A stretch of DNA of 64,000 nt. It comes from Crotophaga sulcirostris. Lineage: Eukaryota > Chordata > Aves > Cuculiformes > Crotophagidae. Below, one piece after another: positions 1 to 11,050 of this stretch. Position 1 is the stretch's first letter. Each line of letters opens with the position of its first letter. The DNA lies in NCBI GenBank assembly GCA_013397455.1, contig VYZB01000732.1:186618-250617 (forward strand), written 5' to 3'. The translations under genes were made by a program, and so were the position numbers. The notes beneath the pieces were generated by a model. The model ran no database searches. It was given only the letters and a program-made list of their open reading frames with translations, and was not told the origin of the DNA.

Positions 1-33
1 GGGGGGCGGGGCTGCGCCTGCGCGCGCCTCAAA
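1..33 (+). promoter_or_regulatory. HAUS8: HAUS8 CpG-rich promoter (partial)
   Basis: The window opens in CpG-dense DNA directly upstream of HAUS8. A perfect GC box, GGGGCGGGGC, lies at 3-12. An NRF1-like site, GCGCCTGCGC, lies at 14-23 with one mismatch to the usual palindrome. There is no TATA box. In human the next gene, MYO9B, lies head-to-head with HAUS8, so a shared bidirectional promoter is likely, but MYO9B is outside this window. The motifs are seen directly; their function is inferred. Confidence 0.6.
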
Positions 34-3000
34 ATGGAGGGCGGGTGAGGCGGCGCGCGGCTTGGGCGGGAATTTTTCGTCGTTCGTCTCCTCGCTCCAT
101 CGCCGCTGTTTTGTTTCCCTGCAGGATGGATGAGCTGCAGGAGGGCTCCAGCACCCCGGAGGCGCGAAGAAGGAGGAAAAGTAGCGCGCTGGGAGGGGGA
201 GCGGGCAGGGCCCCAGAGATTTCTCACACGGGCTGCGGCGTTCCGTGAAGGCTTTTAATCAGTTATTAAATTGAATTTGGGAGTTCGGAGTTTTCTGAAG
301 TAGGAAGTGCTGAGCGGGAGTAGCTGTGGGCAAAGCGCACCCCGGGTAGTGGAACTGAAAACCCTGGGGTGGTCTGATGTAGGATTTCAGCAAAATAAGT
401 ATAGGCCTTTTTTTATAACCTTCCGTGTAGTTTAGGTATTCAGTCAGTGAGTTGTAGAGCTTGTTTCTGCACGTCAGGTCGAGGATGGAAGGGGCCTCTG
501 GTCCAGCTCCCCCAGTTAAAACGTGTTACCTTGCAGGACGGTGTCCAGGTGGAGTGTGAATATCTTCACAGCTTCTCTGGTGGCTTTATGTATCCTGAGG
601 GCAGAGCTGTGCCTCCTCCCAGCCTTCAATCACCTGTGAGCAGGCTGTGATGTTCTCTGCTGTGCTTGTTGCCTCCATGGCCTGTAAAGGTTCCCCACAA
701 GTGCTCTGGGCTGGGGCCCGGCTGAGCTCTCTTTGCTTTTTTTTTTTTTTCAGGGGGAAAAGTCGTGAAGTCTCGCTACCAGCAATGCTATACAAAAAGT
801 GACCAAAAGGTACTCGGACACCTCACTGCTGGGGTTGGGGGTTGGTTAGCAGAGGGTGGAAACGGTATGAGGGGTGGCTGGGACGTGTGCCAGTGAGACC
901 CAAGCAAAAAAGGGCCCTGCTGGGCCTGTGAGGGAGTCCTGGTTACTACATGGAGACTGCCCAGGAAAGTGGTTGAGTCCCCATCCCTGCAGGGTTTTAA
1001 AAGATGGGTGTGTGAGGTACTCGGGGATATAGTGTAGTAGTGGGCAGATATGGTTGGACTTAAAAAAAAAAAAAAACAAACAAGGGACGACTGAGGGAGC
1101 TGGGGCTGTTTAGTCTGGAGAAGAGGAGGCTCAGGGGAGACCTTATTGCTCTCTACAACTGCCTGAAAGGAGGTTGGAGTCAGGCAGGGGTTGGTCTCTT
1201 CTCTCAGGTGACAGAACAAGAGGACCTGGATTCAAGCTTCATCAGGGAAAGTTTAGGCTTGATATTAGGAAAAAGTTCTTCCCTGAAAGGGTGATTGGCC
1301 ATTGGAATGCGCTGCCCAGGGAGGTGGTGGAGTCGCCAACCCTGGAGGTGTTTAAGAGGAGATGGGCTGAGGCACTCAGTGCCAGGGTTTAGATGCTGGG
1401 TTGGTGTTAGGGTTGGGTTCTAGGTTGGACTCGATGATCTCAGAGGTCCTTTCCAACCTTGTGATACTGTGGTACTGTGACTTGATGATTTCAAAGGTCT
1501 TTTTTGGCAAAAGGATTCTATGTTTCTATGACTGAGGTGGGAACCTGGGACCTGCAAAGTGCAAAGGTCCCTAGGATTGTAGCTGTTTGTTGTCAGCATC
1601 TGAGTCAGCATTAAGGTATATTGTCACAGTTACTGCTATGTTCAGTCTTTCCTGTTTCTTAATTGTCAGGATCCTCCAGCGATTTCGTTTTCAGCGTCTG
1701 TTGCTGCACCATCTTCTCGAGCTAAACCGATATTGGTTCCTTCTCAGACACGTAACATTTTGCCTGGTAGGTCTGACTAGAATTTGAAAGCTGTTCTAGT
1801 CAGTTTGTATTTCTGACCGCTCTCAAATATTGAGAAGTGGTATTTTGTATTAGTTGCATTACACCAGTTGTTATCTGTGTACAAAGGCAAGTAAGAAACT
1901 TGATGTGGGATTAAGAGGTGTAAAGTGAAGTGTGTTAAACTCTTGTCTGGACATTCTGATAGAAAACTAAGCTGGAATTGAGTAAGTGGATTTTCTAAAA
2001 GCAACATATCTTGCTTTCTGCACAAGGCTTTGAACTAATCTTTTATGATGTCCTCGCTATTCCCCTACTTTTTGTTGTTGTTGAATCTTTTTAATAAGCC
2101 CACCGTAAATGGCTGAAAATCCTTTTCTTTTTGCAAAAGGATTTTCTGGTAAGACCTTAACTTGACTTGGAAATCCTGAGGAAATAACTATTCCCTTTTA
2201 ATGTCTAAGTGTTGTTGAACTGTGAAGTGTTTAAGAGGATAACATTCTGAACTATCTTATCTCTGGGCACATTAAGGGATTTACAAATAGTATATGTAGA
2301 GTTAACATGTAAATATTTGCATGATTGCCACATACTAGTGAAAGCATATGTAATTGTGAACTTATGTAGAATCTGTTCCAGTTTTATTAGTCTGATAACA
2401 GCTTCTTTCTACAGATATTACCTGTAGCTCCTTAAAACAGGGGAATTTTGAGAAAAGTAACTTGCAATCCACTTTATTAGATGACAATCAAATGAATCTA
2501 CCAGACCTTGATCTTTCAGCTATTGATGGTAGGCTTCCATTCACACTCAATTTCTTTGCTTATTATTATTTTTAATGTGTGTGTTGTAACTTGACAATAA
2601 GTAATCTGTGTTACTTTTCTACTATATTCACAGAAGGATTTTGTTAAGTAGAGTTAATGTTATTTCAAGTGTCTTTAAGCAGAGTTATCGAGACCTTCAG
2701 GGTCTCGATTTTTAGTATGCTTTGGTTGCTCTGTTCTTTTTGTTTAAGATCAAATATTGAAGGACAAAATACTCTTAAGTCTTTGTTCCTCTGACAGTTT
2801 GGGTGTTAGATTATCAGCCTTTCTGAAAATGGTTTCACATCTGTCTGGCTGTTACTGAAAGCTAAATGCTGGCGTGATCCCCATCGCATGAGTATCATCA
2901 GGGCCAGAGACAGAGCATGAGTCTTCTTTATTGGTACTCATAGTAATTTTGGAATTATCTTTGCTATGAAGAACATGGTGGTATGTTGACCCACTCTGTA

Positions 3001-6000
3001 TACTTTAGTAGAAGAGAACAATAACTTTTCTGATGTGATACAGATGAAACTGTCTGCAGAAAGAGTTCTGCTTCAGAATCTACTGCTGAAGATGGTGCAT
3101 GGAGTGATGAAACCCTCCAAGAGGTGAGTCGCAGACTGAAGCTTTGCTTCCTTTTCTTGTGGTAAAGAACCTGCTCCAATTGTAATGTCTCCACAAGTCA
3201 ATTGTTTTTATATTCCTGTCAATACTTTTTAATTATATCACATTACTTTCAAATATTTTCTCTTATTTTTTTATTCAAAAACTAACATTGATCAAAAGTC
3301 ATTTGGAGTGTCTTTATTTGGGAATCTCATTCCATGTGGCACTGAAACTTCAGGTGCTCTACTGGTATTACAAAAATTGGCTGTAAATGTTATTAAAAGT
3401 GTGGAACTAAGATTTATTTAATTAACATGCACTGTTTTAAAACCCCAACTGTTCTTATCAAGCTGACTGTTGATGCTGATGGAGATTGTGGGCGTAAAAT
3501 GGACTTTAAGTAATTGGTTTGAACATTGAGAAAGTAATTCTTTAAATATCAAAAATTGATCTGGTATATTCTTTTTCTTTCCTGAAGGAAGATAGTTCTG
3601 ATGGTGTGCTAGAAGAGTTGGAATCTGTGACACTGCTTTTAACTCACATAAGAGTAAAGGTGAGAATCAGTCAAATATTTGGTGTTTCAGGTAGAAGAAC
3701 TTGATATTAAGTAATTGTTTAATTTCTTGTCTAAGCTTTCTGTTCCATAAAAGTTAGATTTGTATGACTTTGTGTTTATGGTTGCAAAACTACATAACTT
3801 GCTTTGAAAACTGCGTGAATTCAATGCCCACTTATTAAGCTGGTGCTCGACCTTCATGGAGTAGGGGCAGGCACAAGTTTTGGGAGAACCCTGAGTGAGA
3901 GTGTGTAGAGTTCAAGGTTTTCACGGTGACTTTGTTCTTGGTTCACTCAGTGCCGTATGGGTGTAGTTTTCCTTGACAAAAACCACTAGCAGGCATGGAG
4001 GAAGAAGGTGGAAGGGAGGCTTTAACTCTAATGTACTGTGCTGCTTCCGTGAGATCTCTTCATTAAATGAAGCTCTTTGACCTGATGTGAGGCTTATGCT
4101 TGTTTCTTCAGAATATATTAATTATATAGGTGTAGTGTTACTTTAGTTGTGAATATTTTTTGCATGCAATAGGCAGGAAAAAATATTGCCAAGCTGGAGG
4201 AAAAAGCAGAACGAAACTTGATTATGTTGTGTGAAGGAAAGATGAGACAACAGGAGAAGAACTACAAATTAAAGCGTGAAATTCTACTCAAAGAGAGAGA
4301 GCAGCAGCTTGAGGAGGCCTTACAGAAACAGGTAGGCTTGTTACAATTCCTTTCACCACTGTTTTGAAAAGAAGCTCACAAAGTAGTCCATTATGCATAG
4401 AAGACTTCTCTGCCTCTGTGGCCTGCTGAGGTACAATTTTATCCGTCCTAAACAAAACAAGTATCTCCTTCCTGTTGTGGCACGCAGTGCTCTCTGGTAA
4501 CCTAAGAAATGCCTCTGTCATTTGGTTACCATTTGGACAGGCAGGAAGGAGAAGTTTGAGCTGTTGGGCAAGGAGCAGCAATCACACACCAATTGCCAGA
4601 GCACTTTACAGCTCTGAACGGAAGCTCCGTGTGTTCTAAACCCACATGAAGATCCTGCAGTTACGCAGTTAAAGTTAAGGGTAGAGCTGAGGTGCTGACA
4701 CTTAGATGAGAAGTGAACGTCGCCTGTTCTTTGTCTTATTTTTGTACTTCAGTCAGCAACAGTTCTGGCCTGGTTGTAAGAAGACAAGTTTCTAATGAAT
4801 AATTAATTTTTTAATAATTAATTTTCAAAACTGAAGCTGTATTTCCTTTTAACAAATGTGCATTGCAAAAATTAAACAAGATTTTGTCTTTTGGAGAACA
4901 TAAATTATAAAACACTGCCTGCTATGTTACTCATACCTCTGAGCTACAGTAACAAGGAACCTGATGTTGACCTAGTAGTCTTGAGATAGTAGAGGAAAAG
5001 CTCCTAAACAGCATGATAGGAGAATCATACCATAAATGTCTTGAATTGCTCTGTCAGCAAGCATTTTGGAGTGGTATTTGGGGGTGTTTATAAATTTATT
5101 TTTCTCTTAGTCGTGTCTGCAATAAATGGCTGCTTTTGAGGAAGTCTTGTTTTGTTGTGTCTCTTTCAGCTGGAAGCGTTTACTCCCCTTGTTGCTGTTT
5201 GTGCAGTGCTTAAAGAGCAATATAAATGCTTTGCAACTGCCCTGGATGCCACGAGACATGAATTGCCCATAAAGAACATTCACATAGAAGGAGACACGTA
5301 CACATACCTTGGTATGAAATTTAATTACCAAAATATTAGTGTGTTTTTGGTGTGGTGAAATTCTTGCACTCTTATTTCTAGATCTGTCTGTGGCCACTGC
5401 TCTTGTCTGCTCTTAGAGCTCATATGGGGGTGCATTTTTGAATAATATTTGTAACATCTCGTGTTGTAGATAAAATGGGAAAGGAGTTAACTGTCAGCCA
5501 GGAACTTCTGACAGAGCTTATGCCAAGCTGCTCAGACGAAAGCGCCAAAACATGTAGTGCTCTGAAAGAGCTTAAAGAAGTGTCTCAGGAACTGGATAAA
5601 ACAATTCAAAGGTAATCACAACAGGGTCTAATCAAATGAAAAAACTCTGGTTCAATATTCAGAGGAAAATCCGTAAATCCCACTAGAAGGCATATTGGAG
5701 GAGGACTAATTGACAGGATAATAGCAGTAAGTTTAATTCTGTTCATAGCAGACACCTGTATTTCTGTCCCTTCCCTGCTTATAATCAAAGTAAAGATGCT
5801 TGAGGGGTTTTTATTGTTGTAAGTGAATGACTCTAGTGTGCTGTTCCCTGACCCTTAGATGAGAATTGCAGTGAGAAGGAACAGTGGTAAAGTGCAAAGA
5901 AGTGGGAGAGTGGAGAGCTCCAGGAGACAGAAAAGTGAATTGGGAGCACTATGTCTTAAATAATACCCTACAAATATATCATCCTGTTGGAGGTACAGGG

Positions 6001-6370
6001 AGCTCAGAAAAGGATTAGAGCTAAAATCTTTGAAGACTGATAGACCATAAGGCCACCCATCTCCCCCTCTTGCAAACTGCCCCTCTCCTGCACAGTCCAG
6101 CCTTTGGGAAGAAAATTCAGTTTACAGTTTTCCTCTGGTGGCTGCATGGGAGGAGAACAATAGGGATGCCCAGATCCTGTAGCCTTTGGGGACAAGCAGA
6201 AGTTGTTATCCTCTAGAGTAACTGATTTTGCTTGCTCCTTCTGTTACAGAGGTGTCACACAAGCGCAGGACCTGGCATCAGAAGTGAGTAAAGAAGTTTC
6301 CCTGCATAACCAACAGATATGTGAAGAGAATCATGGACTAGATGTAGTGAAACGCTGGTACTTCAACTGA
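34..6370 (+). CDS. HAUS8: HAUS8, HAUS/augmin complex subunit 8 (spliced, 11 proposed coding exons)
   Basis: HAUS8 (HICE1) is the microtubule-binding subunit of the HAUS/augmin complex, which brings gamma-tubulin to existing spindle microtubules so that they branch. Proposed exons: 34-44, 125-180, 754-809, 1670-1766, 2415-2528, 3044-3123, 3588-3659, 4173-4331, 5170-5311, 5470-5611, 6250-6370. All have GT/AG borders and matching phases and give 349 residues. Recognisable HAUS8 segments include [13 protein letters not shown] [10 protein letters not shown] (exon 5), [13 protein letters not shown] (exon 7), a coiled coil rich in Lys/Glu (exon 8), [14 protein letters not shown] (exon 9) and the C-terminal RWYFN followed by TGA at 6368. 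The N-terminus is basic (RRRRKRGK), as expected for a microtubule-binding tail. The start is uncertain: ATG 34 needs an 80-nt intron (45-124), while ATG 126 needs none and loses four residues. Human HAUS8 is about 410 residues and continues some 60 past RWYFN, so this copy is shorter at its C-terminus. Confidence 0.93.
481..585 (-). mobile_element. Old CR1 LINE fragment (antisense)
   Basis: The stretch reads as the reverse complement of a diverged CR1 3' region: a GGAAGGGGCCTCTGG-like start, then a TGTCCAGGTGGA...GAATATCT...TCTCTGG block. It lies in an early HAUS8 intron. It is much more decayed than the young CR1 copies elsewhere in the window, and its edges are approximate. Confidence 0.55.
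957..1532 (+). mobile_element. Old CR1 LINE 3' end, split by a younger CR1 insertion
   Basis: The left part, 957-1062, matches the CR1 3' untranslated region from CTGCCCAGGAAAGTGG to GGTTGGACTT. The right part, 1481-1532, resumes with CTTGATGATTTCAAAGGTC and ends in ATTCTATG-type tail repeats. Between them sits the younger CR1 of 1083-1480. The parts fit as one older sense-strand element broken at GGACTT/TGATG. Confidence 0.65.
1083..1480 (+). mobile_element. CR1 LINE, 5'-truncated young copy (sense)
   Basis: It begins in the last part of the CR1 ORF2 coding region (CTGAGGGAGCTGGGGCTG) and runs through the 3' end to an ATACTGTG/GTACTGTG octamer tail. The reading frame at 1174-1392 encodes the typical CR1 ORF2 C-terminus, with the motifs [14 protein letters not shown] and [15 protein letters not shown], and ends at a natural stop. 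An A-rich run (A15 followed by CAAACAA) precedes the 5' truncation point. Confidence 0.9.
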
Positions 6371-7060
6371 GTGTGTATTTTACTAACAAGTGGGTACTAA
6401 ATCAACGCCAGCATATTTCTTCTGTGAACTTGTAGCTTGACCACTTGTACCAGAATAAGAAACCAGCAACATACGTGCCTACAGGAAATGGAGTCTTCTG
6501 TGTACTCCCATAAGGAGGCATCTTTGTTTATAACATCAATTTCTGCCATGCCTTTCACATCACCTTCTGACTTGACAATACTGAAAGGTAAATGATAAGC
6601 AATTCTTGGTCAATGTTACTTGTATGTTCTTAAATTTGCTGGTTTACTTTATTGCACCTGGCTTCAAGTGCTGTGATTTGCCTCTTACCAAGTGGTGTTC
6701 CTGTCAGGCAGCAGAAGAGAATGTAAGAGTGGAGTTGTGTATGTGGTGCTGTGGATTCACTGGGTTTGTCAGAGGATCTGTAGGAATGTGCAGCAGGATC
6801 ACTGGTCAATCGGGGAACACCACCTGGAGGAAGTCTTAATTGTCCCTCACTTCTGGATTTGCTGAGAGCAAAACTGAAGCAGGTGGCAAATAATGAGGCC
6901 GATGATTGGAAGGAGCCTGGTTGCTCATTACACGTTAAAAACTTTAACATTTTGCCTAATTGTCTTGGAAATGAATTGTTAAAATTGTAAATGCTTTTGT
7001 ATTAACATGACACCTTCTCCTTAAATTATTATTACTAAATAAAAAAGACTCTTTCCCACT
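6371..7060 (+). other. HAUS8: HAUS8 3' UTR
   Basis: This non-coding stretch follows the HAUS8 stop codon and runs to a canonical AATAAA. No convincing coding exon is seen on either strand. Short ORFs here, such as 6606-6839 (+) and 6630-6950 (-), lack splice support and family features. The 3' boundary is inferred from the hexamer position. Confidence 0.6.
7038..7043 (+). terminator. HAUS8: HAUS8 polyadenylation signal AATAAA
   Basis: A canonical AATAAA lies about 670 nt after the HAUS8 stop, followed by a T/G-rich stretch. It is the first strong hexamer downstream of the stop codon. If the longer transcript to the 9.7 kb candidate exon exists, this site would be skipped in that isoform. Confidence 0.6.
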
Positions 7061-9692
7061 GCCATGTCAATACCCTTCGTGTTTGGATATCTTCACTGAT
7101 CTCCTACAGCAGCTCTTGTTTCCATCTGGGCTTACCCAGGGCCAGTACTACACAGTATGTGCAGTGCTGAGCCTGCAGGCACTGACCAGTGCCAATGGCA
7201 AGCCAGGACCCACTGCCACCCAGAGTGCTGAGCCAGGAGATGGTGAACGTGGAAAGAAACCTCAAACCAAACTACGGAGTAAATGCTTGAGAGTGGGATC
7301 TGTTGTGAACATACATGCCAGGTGTGGCAGGTTTTTTCAGCATACTTTCCATTTTTATGCATGGAATGCGTTTCTTTCGGACAGACATGCTGTGTCCTGT
7401 ACTTTCACCTGTGGTTCCTTTTCCCTCTGATGGCTTGTCAAAATTCTTGCTTTGTATTGGCTGTGCAATGGTTTCTGGGTTCAGCTTTGTCTATGAAGCT
7501 CCTCAGAAATACTTGGAGTAGACTTCTTGCACTCCTTGAACTGCTATTCAGGCTTTGTTCCTGGTATTACTGAGGATCTACCTGGATTCTTGTATCCATT
7601 TATTTAAAATTAGTAAATTAAGCAATAGTAATGGCATCAGCAAGATGTGCCCTGCACCGGATGATAAGTTCTTCTTTGTAATATCAGTATCACTTCTTTC
7701 ACAGTAACTTATGCATGAGCCAGCAGGAGACCAATGATTTGTTTTAAGATACTCAAATCATCTTCCTCAAACACGTTAGATGCACTGTCCCTGTGTGTGC
7801 TGCCATTCAGTCTGTGAGTCAGCAGGGTCCCGCTCCGAGTCAGAACCACGAGCTGCACCTACCAAGGTGGCCACTGGATGGAGAACTTGGCTACAGTGTC
7901 ATGTTAGGGCTTGCTGCAAATCGGTGCTCTGTTTGTTTTGGTGGATGGAGATGTTGGTAGAAGGCTCCTGTTTGATGAAACTGCTGGTCAAACAGCTGTG
8001 TTTCCTAGGTTTGGCCGGTGTCTGGGGTGTATGTCCTACTGCGTTTAACCTGTTTGAGTTTCACAATGACAACAAAGATTAGAGGGGGTTGTCTTAAATA
8101 TGGGGGAGGAGGGAGGGAAAGAAAATCCAGTTTATAGTGTTCTGATAATTCTGTCTTTGCACAGACACAAGTAATTTTCTTTCCCAGGATTTCTTGATGT
8201 TAGAGCTCATTGCTGCTCTAGAAGAGAATTTCTTGTAAGAAATACTTTTGAATTAAACTCATCTTTTTCAGTCAAGTGACTTTATACCATTGCGATACTG
8301 TTTGTGTGTATATACCCAAGTGTTACTTAAGCAACAGACAGCATGCATTCTCACTGTAAAGTGGAATGCTGTTCCTTCTCCTCTCTGAGAAGGGTTCTGC
8401 TCACTGTGATCCCAGTTAAAAGTTCTCCATCTTTGGGGGCTGCAGTTCATCCTGGCAGCTGCAGGTGGCAGCCCCTGTGTGTAAGACTGGCCTGGGGCAC
8501 AGAGGGAGGCCTGGAGGAAGGAAACAACTGAACCTACAAAACAATCAGTGCTTGGGGATGTGCACTTACCGTTTCTGAAGAACTCTTGGCATTGATTTGA
8601 GAGTTTTGACCATTCTTTTCCTTAAAGTGAACACTTGTGTAATTCTTTGTACAAGCGTTTGATGAAGCAGCTCAGCCTCTTCAGTTCTAAACTGTTTTGA
8701 ACTGAGACTGATCCATCTTGATTTTTCCTCAGTGGTTCTGTTCTGGCTCTTTGCAGAAGTGTTCTAGGCTCCTCCACCTTGAAACAGCAACAGAATTAAA
8801 TGCCATCATATTGAGCGCTGTACAAACAAAACAACAACAAAGAACAGCAGAATCACTGGAGCGGAGCTAAATGGATGTGACAGCACTTATTTTGTATTTT
8901 CCATTTATTTTCTGACAACGTCCCATGCTCTGAACTGGCTGGAGTCCTAAACAACTTAAGGGCTCTTTTTATTCAGGTTATCAATCTTTTTTTTTTTTAA
9001 CCTAGAATTAATATTACTCTCTCCTGTAACTTGTATCAATGTAGGTCTGGTTTTGTTCTGTCTGAACTGGTGCAGTACTTATTACCTATATGTTCATCTT
9101 TTAGGCCAGGGTTTCTCATTGATCAATTGTTAAAATTCATGTGTCTGAAGGAGTTGGGTTGGGTTTTTTTAGGGGAGGTGGAGGGATTGTGTTCTCTTCC
9201 AAAAACGTAAAGCATTTGTGAAAAGAGCTGGTTGGGTCTAAGAGCTGAGGACTGGGGAAAGCACAGAAATGTGTCTGTCCCCTGCAAAATTGTCTTTAAT
9301 TGTCCAAAAAGCGATAGGCAAACATTTTAAGAGATCTGCACTGCACACATCCCTGCCCAGTTCTGGTATTCCTGGGGGAGCTCTGACCATGTTCTCTTCA
9401 GTGACACTGGTGCCACTGGACTGTTCTGACCAGCAGCTCAGGAGAGCTGAGTCAGAGCAGTTTTTCTGTAACCAGTGTCCTCTGCAATCTGGTCACTGGG
9501 GGTGAAGGTGAGGGCGTGTCCCTCTTGCCTGCAGTGGGGCTGTAGCCCAGGAGAGAAATGGGGCCTGCTTGTCTCTTTACCACCCCCAGCTCTACAGTTC
9601 TTTGTTCACACTGGCTTCAAATGGAGCTGGTTCTGTGCTCAACAGCAGCAAGTAAGCAGCTCATGACCCCAGCAGATGTTTCTGCATTTTAG

Positions 9693-9911
9693 GCTAATGA
9701 GAACTTATTGGATTACTGCAGTCTTCTCTGCCTTGGAGTAAATACCACTTTGTCGGAGATCCGGAAACTCGTACTGAATATGATAAACAAACTGCTGGCT
9801 GGGCTGCGATTGCCAGGAGATGAAAAGAGTTCTCCAGCAGCAGAGGATCCAACAGCTCTGAAATGCACCACTGAGCCACACCAATTAAGAGCATTTCCAG
9901 TGATTATGTGA
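9693..9911 (+). other. Candidate unassigned exon (possible alternative HAUS8 terminal exon)
   Basis: A pyrimidine-rich acceptor (TTTCTGCATTTTAG) precedes 72 open codons that end in TGA at 9909. Only this one of the three frames is open. The product begins ANENLLDYC and is leucine-rich and helix-like, with regularly spaced Leu/Ile/Val in the first 40 residues (SEIRKLVLNMINKLL), then a polar tail. ATTAT|GTGAGC at 9907/9908 is also a strong donor, so the exon could be internal. A perfect donor inside the last HAUS8 exon (GAA|GTGAGT, GT at 6284) leaves phase 0, which matches this acceptor. Family unknown; it may instead belong to an unannotated gene. Confidence 0.35.
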
Positions 9912-10154
9912 GCATTCCTGTTCAACTCTCAGAAATGATTCTAGGTTGTTTTTTCCGCTGCATTGGCGTGTGGTCTGTAAAGCGAGCACAAGGATGGAGG
10001 GTGAGGTTTGCAAGTGGTCTCAAATGCTCTCAGTTTCTTTAAAAATAAGTATACACGAGACCTATGTAGCTTGCTGCTGTTCCAAAATCTTCATATGTTG
10101 GGGAAGCAAACACAATTTCACACTTAAGACATAACTAATTTTTTGTTTCTATAG

Positions 10155-10195
10155 ATAACATGTTTGGAGATGACCCATGGGATGTAAAAACTTAA
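10155..10195 (+). other. Candidate short terminal exon
   Basis: A good acceptor (TTTTGTTTCTATAG) is followed, in phase 1, by codons for NMFGDDPWDVKT and then TAA. The acidic tryptophan-containing tail looks protein-like. However, no upstream donor in the right phase was found: the 9907 donor would instead give an immediate stop. No poly(A) hexamer is evident nearby. Low confidence. Confidence 0.18.
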
Positions 10196-10884
10196 TGTCT
10201 TGTTCTAATATCTACTGTATGTAGGGGTGGGAAGTTAAATAGCTTCTTAAAACAGCAGGTATCTTAGTGCCATTTCAGTATTTTTGTTAGGAGTTAAAGT
10301 GCTGTACTACTCTGAAAGACCAGCCTCTCCTATTTTGTAGATGATGAATAAGTAGTTTTCACAGAACTATTTAATTATATTCTCAGTATCATTATCTTGT
10401 TATATGCTACTCAGATTATATTATTTTGAATGTGGTCTTTAATCATCCTTTCTTTGTAGTTTTGTTCTAGAGATGCTAGGAGGCAGGATCAGTCTTGTTT
10501 CTCCCACTCTATCTGTACTGATGGAGTAAGCAGACCTCATCTGCATTGCTGGTAAGCTTGCAGGGGTGTGACAAAGCCATAGAGCACTTGTTTTGCAGCT
10601 GTGTGTTTCTAGATTAGATATCTTATGTTTGGCTAAGAGAAAGGAGGCTGCCACAGAAATGCAAAGGGAGAACAAACCTTGGAGTTAAAGAAATGGGTGT
10701 GGTTTTTTTACTGTTAATATAATGCTGTAAAAATTAACTAAGATCTTATTCTTGTCTGGTGGTGTGTAATGACTGACAGGAGTGCCCTTCCTTTGGGAAG
10801 GGGGACAAATGGTTCTTTCTGGCTTCCCTGAAGCTGGTGGCTTGCCTGTTTTTTATTTTTCATTTACCTTCTGCTAAAATTCTG

Positions 10885-11050
10885 CCTAAGGAAGGGTCTC
10901 AGTCTCCATCCCTGGGGAGATTTAAAAGCCATGTGGATGTGGTGCTTAGGGACATGGTTTGGTGGTGGAATTGGTGGTGTGAGGTTTCTAGTTGAACTCG
11001 AAGATCTTAAAGGTCTCTTCCAATCTAAATGATTCCATTATTCTGTGAAA
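10885..11050 (+). mobile_element. Old CR1 LINE 3' end (sense)
   Basis: The stretch matches the CR1 3' region: CCATCCCTGGGGAGATTTAAAA, then TGTGGATGTGGTGCTTAGGG, then AAAGGTCTCTTCCAA, ending in ATTC/ATTCTGTGA octamer remnants. It is diverged relative to the ATACTGTG-tailed copies. Confidence 0.8.

Noticed and set aside
7083..7573. Overlapping ORFs after the HAUS8 poly(A) site
   Set aside because: Several overlapping frames on both strands with no splice sites, domains or poly(A) support; read as chance.
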